Below, one piece after another: positions 34,116 through 48,200 of a stretch of DNA of 64,000 bases. This DNA comes from Larimichthys crocea (lineage: Eukaryota; Chordata; Actinopteri; Sciaenidae). The notes under the pieces were generated by a model. That model had not been told where the DNA came from, did not search any database, and worked only from the letters and a program-made list of their open reading frames with translations. The DNA lies in the NCBI RefSeq assembly GCF_000972845.2, contig NC_040028.1, positions 12,346,038 to 12,410,037 on the forward strand. The letters are read 5' to 3'. The translations under genes and the position numbers were made by a program. The number at the start of each line of letters is the position of its first letter. Within the stretch, counting starts at the first letter, position 1.

Positions 34116-34204
34116 CTTTCCCCTTGCAACAATGTGTGTTTGACACTTTGGTTTACAAGCAAATAACATGGCACTGCCATCATCCAGTTGTATTGTGTTT
34201 ACTG

Positions 34205-34490
34205 CATAGACTGTATAACACACGGATGTGGTACCCATGACGTCACGCACAGGTTTCTGAAGAGGTGTATGTGAGGGCTCAGCGTGGTGGCTCTCCTGCC
34301 TATTCCACCTCAATATTGTGAGTTGTGTATAAATTCACCCTCAGTACAGTTGTCATGAACGGGGAAATTAGCTACAGAGACCAAAACTGTTTTTTGTACC
34401 AGGCTGTAAACATGTTTATTTCTGCTGTGAAGTTGGACGTTTCAACATGGGGACTTATGGAGACTGAAATGTTTTGTAGCCAACCCTTAA
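34205..34490 (+). repeat. Dispersed repeat family R1, copy 5
   Basis: It includes TGACGTCACGCACAGGTTTC, GTGTATAAATTCACCCTCAG and TTTTTTGTACCAGGCTGTAA. It lies only about 150 bp upstream of the CpG-rich region before itga4. A further inverted partial copy lies at 35596-35790. Confidence 0.75.
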
Positions 34491-34639
34491 TGCTAACATG
34501 TTGTTTTGGGAAGGAGCTTTATTTTTATTTTTATTTGGTAAAACAACTAAACCACTGAGCATGTTAGCATGTTTGTGTTAGCAGCTCATAGACAAACATG
34601 AGCTGTCACATAAAGTGTAGTCTGTTAAAGGTTCAGTGT

Positions 34640-35036
34640 GACACATGGCTCCAGTCTCTGCCCGCGCACGTGCACCAAACAGAGGCGCGTGCGCACCACC
34701 CTCGCGCACTTAATTTAGGCGGGGGGTGTCGGGGAAACACCGTTACACACGCTCGCGCAGAGCGAGGGAGGTCTCTCCTTCATGTCCCACTGACTTGATC
34801 TGAAACTCGCAGGGACTCCAGCTCTGCCTGCCGTCCTCCTCACTGTGTCTCACTGTCTCACCCCGGCTCACTTTCTGTCACTAAAAACCAGGAGCTTTCA
34901 AGCACGAGGTGGTTAATGGACCTATAGGAGCAACAGGAGGTTTCACGAGCGTGTCACCGCGAACGAGACGGATTTAACGGATTTAACTCTTCCATCCACC
35001 CGGTACCGGAGCCACTGTGACCCGGGACACCTTCAG
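34640..35036 (+). promoter_or_regulatory. itga4: CpG-rich promoter region and probable noncoding first exon of itga4
   Basis: The region is markedly CpG-dense compared with the surroundings (CCGCGCACGTGC, GGCGCGTGCGCACC and CTCGCGCAGAGCGAGG between 34660 and 34770). A good donor, TTCAG/GTACGG, sits at 35036/35037. The first coding exon 1 kb downstream is preceded by an acceptor (GTCATGCAG, ending 36095). So a 5' untranslated exon ending at 35036 and spliced to 36096 is the simplest model. The only ATGs upstream of the donor are followed quickly by stops. The transcription start is not resolved. Confidence 0.5.
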
Positions 35037-35203
35037 GTACGGCAGCCCCGTTAGGTACGAACGACTGAGTTAATTAAGAAAAGTTTACAGAAACAAAAAA
35101 ACTAAATTAAACTTTTTTTTTTCAATGCGGTCATTTTCCATCTTAAAGTAAACATTCATTTATTAATGACTAATATATATCTATATATATATATATATTA
35201 TAA

Positions 35204-35237
<34 letters not shown>

Positions 35238-36108
35238 GAATAAATTCATCTGTAAAGTAACTCGTTTGTTGTTCTGTTTTTGTTAATGGCTGAAAAAGTA
35301 AATAAACAAAATAATTAACCTCTCTAAAAGAACCACAAACTAAGAATAATGTTAATTAGTTTAAAACAATTGAAAGAGTTGGAGACAGAGTTCAGTTGAC
35401 AGGGCTGGACCAAGAAGTTTGAGGGCCCACGAGCAAACTATGTTCCTCCAGCAGTCTCTGCCTGAGTCACTTATTCATGAGTCTGCTTCAGACACATTTC
35501 ATACAGCTGTAATGTCTGAGTCCTTAAATGTGAAGCTACAGCCAGCAGCCAGCTGACTTTACAGCGACACATGAAGCCAGTGTGGAAGTGCCAATAACTG
35601 TAACACCTCGAGCGTCCACTCGAGGCTGGCTACAGAACGAGTCAGTCTCCGTAAGTCCCCATGTTCAAACTTAGTGAATTTATATACAACTCACCTGTTC
35701 AGATTATATTAAGACTTAAAGTTCTGCAGGATTAACAGCGTGGCTGCTTTGACTGACAGGTGGGTGATGATACACGTTTGCTGATTTTCAGTTCAGCTGA
35801 AAAGCTATGCTAAGCTAAGCTAACCATCTGCTGGCTGTAGCCTCGTATTTTCCGTACAGATGTGGGAGTGGGAGCGATCTTCTGATCCTGTAAAGTGAGT
35901 TAGAGATGGATCTGAAAACTGAAAGAGCTGCTCCTTCATTAAATACATATATATATTGGTATATTAGGAGCTTCCCTTTGATTTGAAACAGAGTTCTGTG
36001 AGTTTGAAGAACATTTGTACAGGAAACGTGAGCTTGTAAAGACGGAGACTTGATGGTTATTGATTGTTGATTTGTGTCTCTCTGGTGTCATGCAGTTTGT
36101 CCCCCGTC
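35037..36108 (+). other. Probable itga4 5' intron, with (TA)n and an inverted R1 copy
   Basis: A (TA)n tract lies at 35173-35235, with an inverted R1 copy at 35596-35790 (GTCAGTCTCCGTAAGTCCCC). The acceptor AG is at 36094-36095, and 13 untranslated bases precede the ATG. Confidence 0.55.
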
Positions 36109-36895
36109 ATGCGTCCCTCAGTGGACCCTGTGTGTGTTCGCTGCGGCCTCGTCCTGGTTCAGGTTCTGGTCCTGGTTCATCGTGCAGCAGGATACAGTTT
36201 GGATCAGGAGCACAGCCTGGAGTTCAGCGGCCCCTCCTCCTCCATGTTTGGATACTCAGTCCTGCTGCATCGCCATGGAGCTCACAAATGGTCTGGATCT
36301 GTTCTGTTGATCGGATATTGATCTGTGATTGATCCGCTACTGATCTGTTATAGATCCTCTATTGATACTCTGGCTCCTTTTACTCCTACTGACCCTCCAT
36401 TGAGCCTCTGACATCTCATTTTCATCCTCTACTAAACCTTTATTAATCTGCTTTGGATCATTTATTGATCTATTGATCTGCCTCTGATTGATCATTTATT
36501 GATCACACAGTCCTGCTGTGTTTAGCAACTTTTATTAACTGATAAATTTGATTTAACTCTTTAATTATGTTTAACACTTGGTGGTGTGGGTGTGGTGGCC
36601 TCACTGATGGAGGAACTACATTTCAAAAGCTCAGGGGTGTTAAGAATGCTGATCACAAACTCTGACCTTTAAATGGTTAAACGTAAACTTCAATAATTTC
36701 ACATTTATTTCATTATTAGCTGCCATCTTCACAGTAGGACTGTGTGTGTGTGTTTGTGTGTGCGCATGCTAATTATCCAGTTCTTGTCAAAGAGAGAAGC
36801 TCATTGATGCTTCACACACAGACACCATTCAGACACTGGAGAGACACAAAGATTCTGTCTAACTCTGTCTGCCTCTCTGTCTCTCTGTCTGTCTC

Positions 36896-36932
<37 letters not shown>

Positions 36933-37507
36933 TAGGTTGGTGGTTGGAGCTCCAGTAGCAAAGTCTCCCCACAGTTTGTCGGCTCAGTCTCCAGGAGCTA
37001 TTTACCGCTGCAACATCACCGCTGAGCATCGCCACTGCCACCGCATGCACTCTGGTGTGTGTGACGACACACGCTCTCCTACAGCACGGCTGTGACACAA
37101 CACACTACATCAGAATAATGATATTCCTCTTTCTGTAACCCGTCACCACAGAAAATCAGAGCACTGTGTACCAAAGTGGCTCGTGCAGCTGCACTCTCTA
37201 TTTAAAGTCATGACCTTTGTGCAGCTTCAGTAGAGCTGTGTTATAAAGCTACATGCAGAGCAACCTCATGTAGGAAGCATTGCGCAGGTGGCATGTAGCA
37301 GGTGTGAAGCATTGAAACACAGATCAGATCAGAAAGCATAAAGCACAGCATGAACCCTACAGTGCTCTCTAAACATGACTAAACTAAACTGTCTTTGTGT
37401 CTGGTCAGGGCAGACTCAGCTGTCTACCATGTGAACACTGTCAGCCGCTCAGCAGTGGCAGTAAAATACCACTAATTACCCGTGAAGGTGTAAAACCAGT
37501 GAATTCA

Positions 37508-37542
<35 letters not shown>

Positions 37543-38325
37543 AGAGGTGCAGACCTGTGGAAAAACGTGTGAATCAGACAGTGATCAGCAGTGGCTGGGA
37601 GTCAGTCTGTCCAGACAACCTGGAGACAACGGAGGACACATCCTGGTAACATCTCACACACACACTCCACTGACCTGTCACATGACACATTACAGTGACA
37701 GAGGGGCCACAGATGAGCTGTGATTGGCCGGCTTGTGTGTCTTCATTCATGTTACTGATTGTCAACAGTGAAGGCAAAGCGGACGAGGTAGAAAACAAGC
37801 AATAATCTGCTGTTCTTTAGGAAGAACATTGAAGTTTTAGTTCTACAGCTGCTGTGACAGCCGCTCCCTACATTAGCATTCTTCAGTAGGTGTAAAGTTT
37901 TGACGCTGTGGGTAACTTGTGCCACATAAAAGAGGAAGAAATTCACAAAAAGGTTTTGTTAAGGTACAAAAGTTAAAAAGTTTTATGTGACTACATGATT
38001 AAATGATTAGAACAATCATCACTAACACAGATACAAAACTTAAACATGTTTATCTATATCTTAAAGATATATATCTTTATATAGGGAGTCTGTGGGGGGG
38101 AGTCTGACTTCATATGTCTCTAGACCAATGTTCACTCCAAAAAAACCTGAGCTCTCAAACACTGAACGTACAATATATTTTATTTTATCGTATTTACTAT
38201 TGCTTTTTTGATATTTTATTATGTATATTTTGCTTTATAGTATATTTTTATTCTTTGTTGTCACTTGTCACTTTGTGTAATGCTACTGCTGCACTATAAT
38301 TTCCCAGCTTGGGATAAATAAAGTA

Positions 38326-38404
<79 letters not shown>

Positions 38405-38631
38405 GACGTACAGTCAGTACAGTCAGAGACAGACACGTTAAAGGTTTACCCTCTGATCATTACTATTGATAGATGTGATCATGAAAGACTGTCATATAAA
38501 TACACAGCATGTGTATACACACACACGTACACACATAAGGTCACGGTGACATGGGTCATGAAAGTGACAGCCCTGTGCTGCTAACTTGTGTGATTGTCGG
38601 TAATGAGTCCATGTCACATGTTGTTTGCATG

Positions 38632-38667
<36 letters not shown>

Positions 38668-39157
38668 AGGCATGTGCTCACCGCTGGAAGAACGTCTTCT
38701 ACTCAAACAAAGACAGTCAGAACCACAAGCTGCCCAACGGACTCTGTTACCGCTACAGCAACGACCTGAGTCATACCCAACCCATGATCCCCTGCTACAG
38801 AGGTACACGCACACACACACACACACACATGTTGGGTGGCCAACAATATTTAATAAGTTTTGTTTCTTTATTTCTTTTATACCTGCAATAACTGATTTTT
38901 TTGGACATTAAAAACATATTGTGAACAAAACATTTAACATATCACCAGCTTTGAAGCTGATATGTTGAACTCGTAGCAGTCACAGAACAACGCGGTCATT
39001 CATTCATCATTTAGAGTTGTGTCTGCGCCCACCACTCACTCAGCTCTGTTTATGTTCTCAAATACGTCTGTCTGTTTAGCTGCTAAATGCTTCACTATGT
39101 TTAGCTGCTGGTTTCTGAGGACGTTCTCTCATTTGTGATTATGCTGCACTTCTTTCA

Positions 39158-39217
<60 letters not shown>

Positions 39218-42027
39218 TAACAGCTGTCTGGCTGTAGGAGGAAAGGAGGTTCTGTTTTGTTTGTTCACCTTTACCTCTTCACACGTCTGTCTCTGTTTGT
39301 CGTCCTGCAGATTACCAGTGGAAGTTCGGTGTGGATTATGGGTCATGTCAGGCCGGTATTTCCAACTTCCTGACAGAGGTCAGTGACACACAGGCTCGTT
39401 TGTCTTCACTGTTGTCACCAGCAGGCTGCATGTATAACTTGAGAAGAGTTGTTCCTATTTTTGCAGAAATTCATTTTCACCGTTTAAAAAAAAAAAAAAA
39501 CATTGCCGAACATTGGTGTCGAAAATGTCCAACAAGTGTTACAATAATGATTTTACGTGTCACATGTATGATAGAGATATTGGTCACACTATATGATGGT
39601 AGCCCTGAAATCTCTTTCAGGATCTGGTCATCATGGGGGCTCCGGGGACATCTTACTGGACGGGTTCTGTTTTGGTCTTTAACACGTCCAGCAGAGGGAT
39701 GTCACTGTACCTGGACGACGAAGCCGGAGCTGTCGGCTTTGAAAGCTACCTGGGTAACTGATATGTCGTACTGATTTACTACCAGTACACGACAGGTTGT
39801 TCATGGTCCCTGATCGGCCTGCTTCAGTCTCAAGTTACATTTCCTGCTGCCATTTCACATTCAAAGTTTTCCCCATCCCAGTGGAATGCTTTATTGTGAA
39901 GGAGTTATAGGAAATGCAATGCATAGTTAGTTAGTTACATCACAGTTCATACCAGCAGTCGACACCTTCTACTTGAGCTCAAACATACATAGGAAGTACT
40001 GAAACTAAAAACAGTAACCACAGTAAGCATTTCAACACATAGAGTGGCTGATTTTATCAAGTGACCATGACCCCTCACCTCGCAGTGTTGACAGACCGAG
40101 CAGAAAGAAACATTTTCTCATCATCTCGTGTGTGTGTGTGTATGTCACTAACCGCTCTAACCGTAACCAAAAACCAAGTCCTAATCCTGTCTCGTCACTA
40201 GATCAACCCAGGTGTGATTTATGTACGAGATATGGAGAGAAAAGGTACAGATGCTTCAGTTGTTGTTCTAAACTGCAGAAACTGCACGTGAAACCGAGAA
40301 TCAGGTTTCTCTGTATCCTGTCTGAAGAGAGCAGGGTTACATGTTGAAGAACTAAATTTGCTGCAAGAAGACAGAAACCACAGGAACCACACATTTTGTG
40401 TGTGTGTTCACACATAGAGAGAGTGTACTTACCCAGCCACCATGATGTCTCAGTATTAAGAGTATAAACAGGATTGTGAGCAGAGGTGCGATGTTCTTCA
40501 GATTAAGGTGTTGAAGAACATTTTGACTTTTCTCACGGAGACACAAAAATATGACTGACAATCAGACTTTAGTCTGCTTGTTTATGATGGAAGTAGAGCT
40601 TTGTGTGTGTGTGTGTGTGTGTTTGTTACTTTCTGTAGCCCTAACCCTTCTGTAACTAACCCTAACCAAAAACCGTCAAAAGTCACATTTCCACAAATTT
40701 GATATGCATACTAATAAAACGCACATGTTAAATAATGTTTAATCTTTAATAATATTATAAGTAAAGTATAAGTACATCTGTACTTATACTGTATTTTCCA
40801 GCAGGGGGGTCTGGGGGTCCTCCCCCAGAAAACTTTGTATTTCTTAGATGCAATTTCCTGCATTCTAGTCAATTTTAGGGTGACTTGCTAGACATGGCAA
40901 ATCCTAAATCCCATCTGATTCATAGCTTGCATTCTCAGTTGCATGGCCTGCACAAGAAAATACTATTTATCGGAAAGAAACAATAACCACTTAACTATGG
41001 ACATCATGTCATTCACATCTTTTTTAGACATATTTGTTAAAACATTTTAAATATCTTTATTTGTGAATGTGCTCAAATATTTTTTTAAACACAAACTTTG
41101 TGTATGTTTTTAACATCTTTGTGTGTTTTTAAACATATTTAAATACATTTAAACACATTTTTGTTAAAAAACATCTTCACTTAAAAAAACACAATTTAAG
41201 GAGGAGGAAAGAAGACTTCGAGTTTTAAGACGACGCGATGTTTGAAACAAGCGGTATTAAAGAATATGAAGCAGCAGGTAGCAGCTAGCGGTGCTGCTAA
41301 GGCTAAAACACAGAGTGTGGATGATTGACACCTGTCACCTGTCGACCAATCAGAGTCAGGAGAATCTATTAGTACCGCCCACATTCACCTTTGACCCACC
41401 AATGACGATCCAGAATGAAGTAAACCCAAAGGTAGTATATCGCAGCAAGAGGTCTCACTTCACTGTCAAAGCCTCTTTGTCTTTATATAACAACCAGGAG
41501 CTTCGTGACTGATTCAAACTAAAGCAGAGACATAGCAGGAGACATTAGCAGAGACATAGCAGGGGACATTAGCAGCGTTTCTTCGCGCTGGACATACTGT
41601 GTCGTTTTGTGGATTTTTGTTCACCGAGTTTTCATCGCACAGTGATGAGACACATATCTTTGTTAGATATATTTTTATTTTTTCCCCCGCCGCGCCTCCC
41701 CTGAAATCCTCTGGCGCCCCCCAAGGGAGGCGCGCCTCACACTCTGAAAACCGCTGACATAAGAAGGGATGACCATTTTAGAAGAGGGATGATTTTGACC
41801 ATTTTTCCCCACAGGGGGGATGCCATCCCCCCCATCCCCCCTCAACTCGAGTACTGCTTATACTGTAATTTATTTACTGCAAAAATCTAACTGTATGAAA
41901 ACGTCCTGCTGCTATTCAGGATACTCTGTCGGAGCCGGTCACTTCCTGAGTCCTGATTCTCTGGAAGTGGTGGGTGGAGCTCCACGATACAAAAAGAAGG
42001 GCAAGGTAAGACCTCCTGTGTACCTGA

Positions 42028-42067
<40 letters not shown>

Positions 42068-42185
42068 CTGATAGTCTGAATGTGTGTGTTTGGATCTGCT
42101 TGACTTCTCCTCTATGGTGTTGTGAAGATGTTGTTCTTGGGTTTTCTTGATATTGTGTCCTGTTATGTAGTCGCCATGATTGAAG

Positions 42186-42231
<46 letters not shown>

Positions 42232-45200
42232 ATATGCAGGTCTTCATATTCACAGTAGACAATAACATGCTGCGGGCTGTCTCAGAAGTGTCTGGAAAAG
42301 AGGTAAGAATCCACTTAGCATTAGCATCTTTCATTTAAAACAATGGAGCATTTAGCGGTTAGCGGTTGTGTGTCCTTGTGTGTGTTTGTGTAGCTGGGAT
42401 CTTACTTCGGCTCCAGCGTGTGTGCGGTGGATCTGAACAACGATGGTTTGTCAGATCTGTTGGTCGGTGCTCCCATGGCGACAGGCGTCACCAGGGAGGA
42501 GGGGAGAGTCTATGTGTACATCAACCAGGGACAGGTGAGTACCTGAACGCACCGTTTTAACACAAACAGTGACAGTGTGGTCAGATTCAGATGTCTGTCA
42601 CTGTTAAATACTAACACACCGCTAACTGTCAGAAGTTTTTCCACAGACGTGACATTTATTTTTGTTTTTCTATGTTGGTTCACCACCATCCATAATTAGC
42701 TTTCATTTGTTCCAGATGTGAGCAGACAGATGTTTCTATAAATGATGAATGACTTTGAAGACTTGAATCATTTCAGTCAGTTCAGTTTAAAGAGTTGGAG
42801 TCGCTGACTGTGCGTTTCCTTCGCTCTCAACGCCGTGCAAATGCCCCTCATTACTTACAGCAGGCATCACTGTTCATACAGCATGACGTTAAACACTGAT
42901 TGTGGCTGAGTCTGGTTCATGCTGATACAAAACTACTCTAGCCTCTACAAGCTCAGGCTAACAGCTCACAGCCACTCATGAGTGACAGTTATCACGTTCT
43001 GACTCTACTGTGGCTCTCACTTTGAATCAGCTTTTAACAAGGAGCTAATGTGCTGGTATCACAGCTGAGCTGACGCCCACAGTAAATGAAGCTCCTTTGC
43101 TAAAAGCTACTCATCTGTGACTTAATGATGTCCTCTCAACATGCCCCCTTCCTCTGTAAATGTTTAATGGTGCCCGACTGAAGACAGCACACTCACAAAT
43201 CAAGAGTTTTTTTTTACATATATCAGAGCCCTGTAACCGATGCAGCTAAATGGAATTCAGCCATGGTTTTCATTATTGTCTCTTCTGTGTAAACACCGTG
43301 TGCTGTCTGTGTCTTCACAAAATGACTCAGGCCGAGCTGTTGGAGGCTCAGTTTGAGCTGACAGGCAGTGACGCCTACGCCGCCCGCTTTGGAGAGACCA
43401 TCGCCAATCTAGGAGACCTGGACGACGACGGTTACCCCGGTAATGACCACACCCACACAGCACAGCCTGACCAATCAGCTTTAAGTCTGGTCAAACCAGA
43501 CTAAGTATACACAGGACCACTAATATTACTACTGCTAATACTGAATCCTACTGTTTATAGTACTACAGCTAGTAACACGGCTTCTACCACAGCAAGATAC
43601 TACTGCTCCCTCTGATATTACTAATAAGTACTGCAAATACTACTTACAACTACTGATACTGCTTCAGACACCACTGATACTACTGCTACTAATACTACTA
43701 CAACCACCATAAATAGTATTACTGATAATAATACTGCAACACTGCTGCTCCTTCTTTTGTTACTACTTAATAGTACTATACTACGACTACTACTGTATTA
43801 CCTATAACTACTTCACCAAATACTCCCAAGAACAGCAACTACTACCACTGCTGCTAGTACCACTGCAAATATACATTTTGCTACTGCTAACAGAAGTCAT
43901 ATTATTATTTCTACTATTCAGATACTACTGCTGACATTACTTCAAAAGCCTGTAGTACTATTACTGCTGCTGCTTCAGTACTATCAGTCGCACTATCTGG
44001 CTGAACTAAACAGTGGTGAAAAAAGTGACTGCTGGAGTTCAGGTCTCTGTCCGAGGGGGTACCAGCCACCCACAGACCACCAGTAACTGTCACTTCCTGA
44101 TAACAGAGAAACATCCCTGACTTCAGCACAACGCCCTCACATATGCAGCCCCCTCACCATCTGTGTGTGTGTCTGTGTGTGTGTGTGTGAGAGGGGTGGA
44201 GTGTGTCATTAAGTTCATTAAAACTGTAATGACAAACTGTTGCTGCTCTGTAACTGGACCTGCCTTCTAATCTGCCACAGCTATATAAAAGGCTGAGAAT
44301 GTGCGTAGGTGCGTGTGCATGTGTGTGTCTGTGTGTGTATATGTGTGTGTTTGTTTGACTTTCAGAGCCGTCGCATCTTCAAAGCACGCAGGTTAAATAT
44401 TAAAGGAGCATGCTGTTATTTTCTCAGGTTCAAGTGCAAATCCTGAGTGCTTTCATCCTACGAGACATTTCCCACCAAGACTGAGGTCCAGGACCCTCTC
44501 CAACACACTCTTTACCCCCCTTAGAAAATTGGGACCTGACCTCTCATTAACAATTAGATTCCATCTAGTTAAAAATCTGCAGCAAGTTTCAAGTCTCTGA
44601 CATCTTCATGGAGAAAGCAACAGAAAGCAAGAGCTGTCTGGAAGGAAGGAAGCCAGTTTATAGGTCCTTACAATGCAGTAATATAACTTGTGTGTGTGTG
44701 TGTAGATGTGGCGATTGGTGCCCCACAGGAAGACGACCTAAAAGGAGCCGTCTACATTTACAACGGCAGGAAGGAGGGCATCTCCCCAACTCCATCTCAG
44801 GTGCAAACACCAACAACACTGAAACCTGTGTATGAGTATTATTATTATTCACATCTGCTCTGTGATATCCAACATGATGTGTGTGTATGTGTGTGTTTTC
44901 AGAGGATTACTGGATCCACATTGGGTCGTGACCTCAGGATGTTCGGCCAGTCGCTCAGCTCCAGCATCGACATCGACGATAACGGCTACCAGGGTAACCT
45001 GAACTGTCACAACAACCGGTGTCACATCATTTCTGTTCTCACCAGATGTGCTTTAAACCAGCTTCAACTCTCTCTGCAGATGTGGCGGTCGGAGCATTCC
45101 TCTCAGACTCTGCAGTTGTTCTCAGGTAAAATAACACCACAGGACCTGGAAATGTTCTGAACGCAGATTCATGATTGTGGATAATGAAATACATCTACCA

Positions 45201-48200
45201 TTCCATTATTTTCAATTCAAACATGAAATATGTATGGCTGCCTCTGAATGTGTCCTGTGTGCTGTAGGTCCCGTCCAGTGATTCAGGTGAAGGCATCTCT
45301 GACCCTGCCTGAGCAAATCGACCCACAGTTGGCGCTGTGCCAAGGACACAAGAATCCAACCGTGTGCTTTAATATAACTGTCTGCTTCAGCGTCAGGTCC
45401 AGACACTTCAGAGGAGCTATAGGTACTGTAAAGCCAGCTGTTGTTGCTTCAACTGTCAAGTTTTGACAGTTCAATTCAGTTCAATTCAATTTTATTTATA
45501 CATCTCATGACACTTTTCATATAGAGCACGTTTAGACTGTACTTTTTATAATATTATTTATAGAGACCCAACAAATCCATGCACAACACATATACAGTGC
45601 TAAATATAGTATTGGAACAATGGTTTTAGATAGAGGTAGACAAAAACAGCTATAGTTAGTTAGCTAATTGAGCTAACGATGGCTAAGTGGGTTGGTTAAA
45701 AGGCTTTTTATTAGACTGGTTTTCAAACAAGTTCACCATGAAATGGTCTTACGCATGCACTTGATGCCTTCATACATCATATTGTGCTAAAAGACAAGGC
45801 AAATAGTGACCATCCTCAACAGTTGATGATACGTGTAGTGTCTACTTATCTTTAATGTTGTTTCTCTCCCCTCCTCTTCAGAGCTTCAATATAATTTGAC
45901 CTCTGACCTCCTCCATAAACCATCCTTCCCTCATCGATTCTATTTCCATGGTAACGGGTCATCCAATAGCACAAGGGGACGTGTGAAAGCACGACATGGC
46001 CAGCTCACTTGTACAACACACGTGGCTTACCAAAGGGTAAAGCACTAATACATGTGCTATGTGTTACTTACTGATTGGACTAGCTGTAGTGATCCTAACA
46101 ATGTTTCTCCTTCCTATGTACCTGTTTGTTCGTCCTACAGAAAGATGTGAGGGACATTTTTACTCCAGTCCAGTTTGAGGTTTCCTACAGTCACAGAGAA
46201 ACAACCCCCCACCGGCACGCTTCCAAAACCTTCCCTCCATTAAAACCCATTCTGCAGCAGAGCGCAGGGCACACCAATACCATCACCAACCAGGTACTGA
46301 CCAGCGGTAACACTTAGCTAATGCTAACACCAACCAGACACACAGTGAGAATAACATTCTGTGCAATAACCTGTAAATCTGTGCAATACCTGTGCATTAT
46401 AATATATTTATTTATCCTAACTGTTTACATTTAGTCTGTTGTACATAGATATGTATATACTGTCCACTTACCATCCACCTACCTCGTGTACATAACACAT
46501 TTCATCCTACAAATGTCTGTCAGTGTTTATAGATACACATCTATATTTATGCACACACATATATACATATATCTTTTAAATATGTATATAGTTATTTTCT
46601 TTATGTTTTTATGTTTTATGTTTCCTAAATTGTATGTTCATGTCTACGCCTACTTGTCATGTTCGTTGTTAAACTGTATGTTTTTTCCTCTATGTACAAC
46701 CGTGAGCACAGTGAACCAGAGTCAAATTCCTCGTGTGTGTACACACCTGGCCAATAAAGTGATTCTGATTCTGATACAGGATAGTGCTAATACCAGCTAG
46801 TTAGTGCTAGCACCAACCAGGTACTGGCTAGTGCTCATACAAATTAGGACTAGGCTAGTGCCCAAAAAGGAACCTACTGTAGTCAATATCAATAAGATAC
46901 TAGTTAGAACAAACACTAACCAGGTCAGGCTGTTATTGCTATTTGGTTCTGGCCAGTGCTAACAAAAACCCACAAGCTACCAGCTTATACCAACAAGATA
47001 CTAGCTAGTACAAAAATTAACCAGCTGCTAGGTAGCTGTAACTGAAGAAAAATTTCAAGATTAACTGGCCGGACAAAATGATCAAGTTAGAACAACAGAA
47101 TAATATATACATACAGTAATTGTTAACAACAGGTTGTGAAAGTATTTGTATAACAATTATTAACATTTTATAGGAACACCATATATTTACTAGAAATGAA
47201 AAACAGCCTACAGGTTGACCTTTATTACCTTATATGTACTTTGTGCACTACACAGCCACAAGCTAGAATGAAGATAACTGACAGGTCATCACTAAACTGT
47301 TCAGTGTTAAAAGGAAGGAAACAGCTAATCAGATGTCAGCTCCACCACACACACTGATAATGACTTCCTGCTAATCCAGATGTGTTTACAGCTGTAACAT
47401 CTGCACCACATTAACCAACAGTCATCTCATCCTGTGTCCACACCATGTCCCACTGACTGCTAAATACAGAGCATGTTAACATGTAGGAATTTACAGCTGA
47501 AGTCAGTCATCAGGACAGTATTCATCATGTGTAAGACCGGTGTCATAAACTGGAGTCATATACTGGATTCATAGACTGGAGTCATAGGCTGGTGTCATAG
47601 ACTGGAGTCATATACTGGATTCATAGACTGGAGTCATAGGCTGGAGTCATATACTGGAGTCGTAGACTGGTGTCATAACTGGTGTCATAGACTGGGTTCA
47701 TAGACTGGAGTCGTAGACTGGTGTCATAGACTGGTGTCGTAGACTGGGGTCATAGACTGGAGTCATAGACTGGAGTCATAGGCTGGCGTCATAGACTGGG
47801 GTCATAGGCTGGAGTCATATACTGGGGTCATAGACTGGGTTCATAGACTGGGGTCATAGGCTGGAGTCATAGACTGGGGTCATAGACTGGGGTCATAGAC
47901 TGTGGTCATAGACTGGAGTCATAGACTGGGTTCATAGACTGGAGTCACAGACTGGGTTCATAGACTGGGATCATAGACTGGAGTCATATACTGGAGTCAT
48001 AGACTGGAGTCATATACTGGGGTCATAAACTGGGTTCATAGACTGTGGTCATAGACTGGAGTCATAGACTGGAGTCACAGACTGGGTTCATAGACTGGGA
48101 TCATAGACTGGAGTCATATACTGGAGTCATAGACTGGAGTCATATACTGGGGTCATAAACTGGGTTCATAGACTGTGGTCATAGACTGGAGTCATAGACT

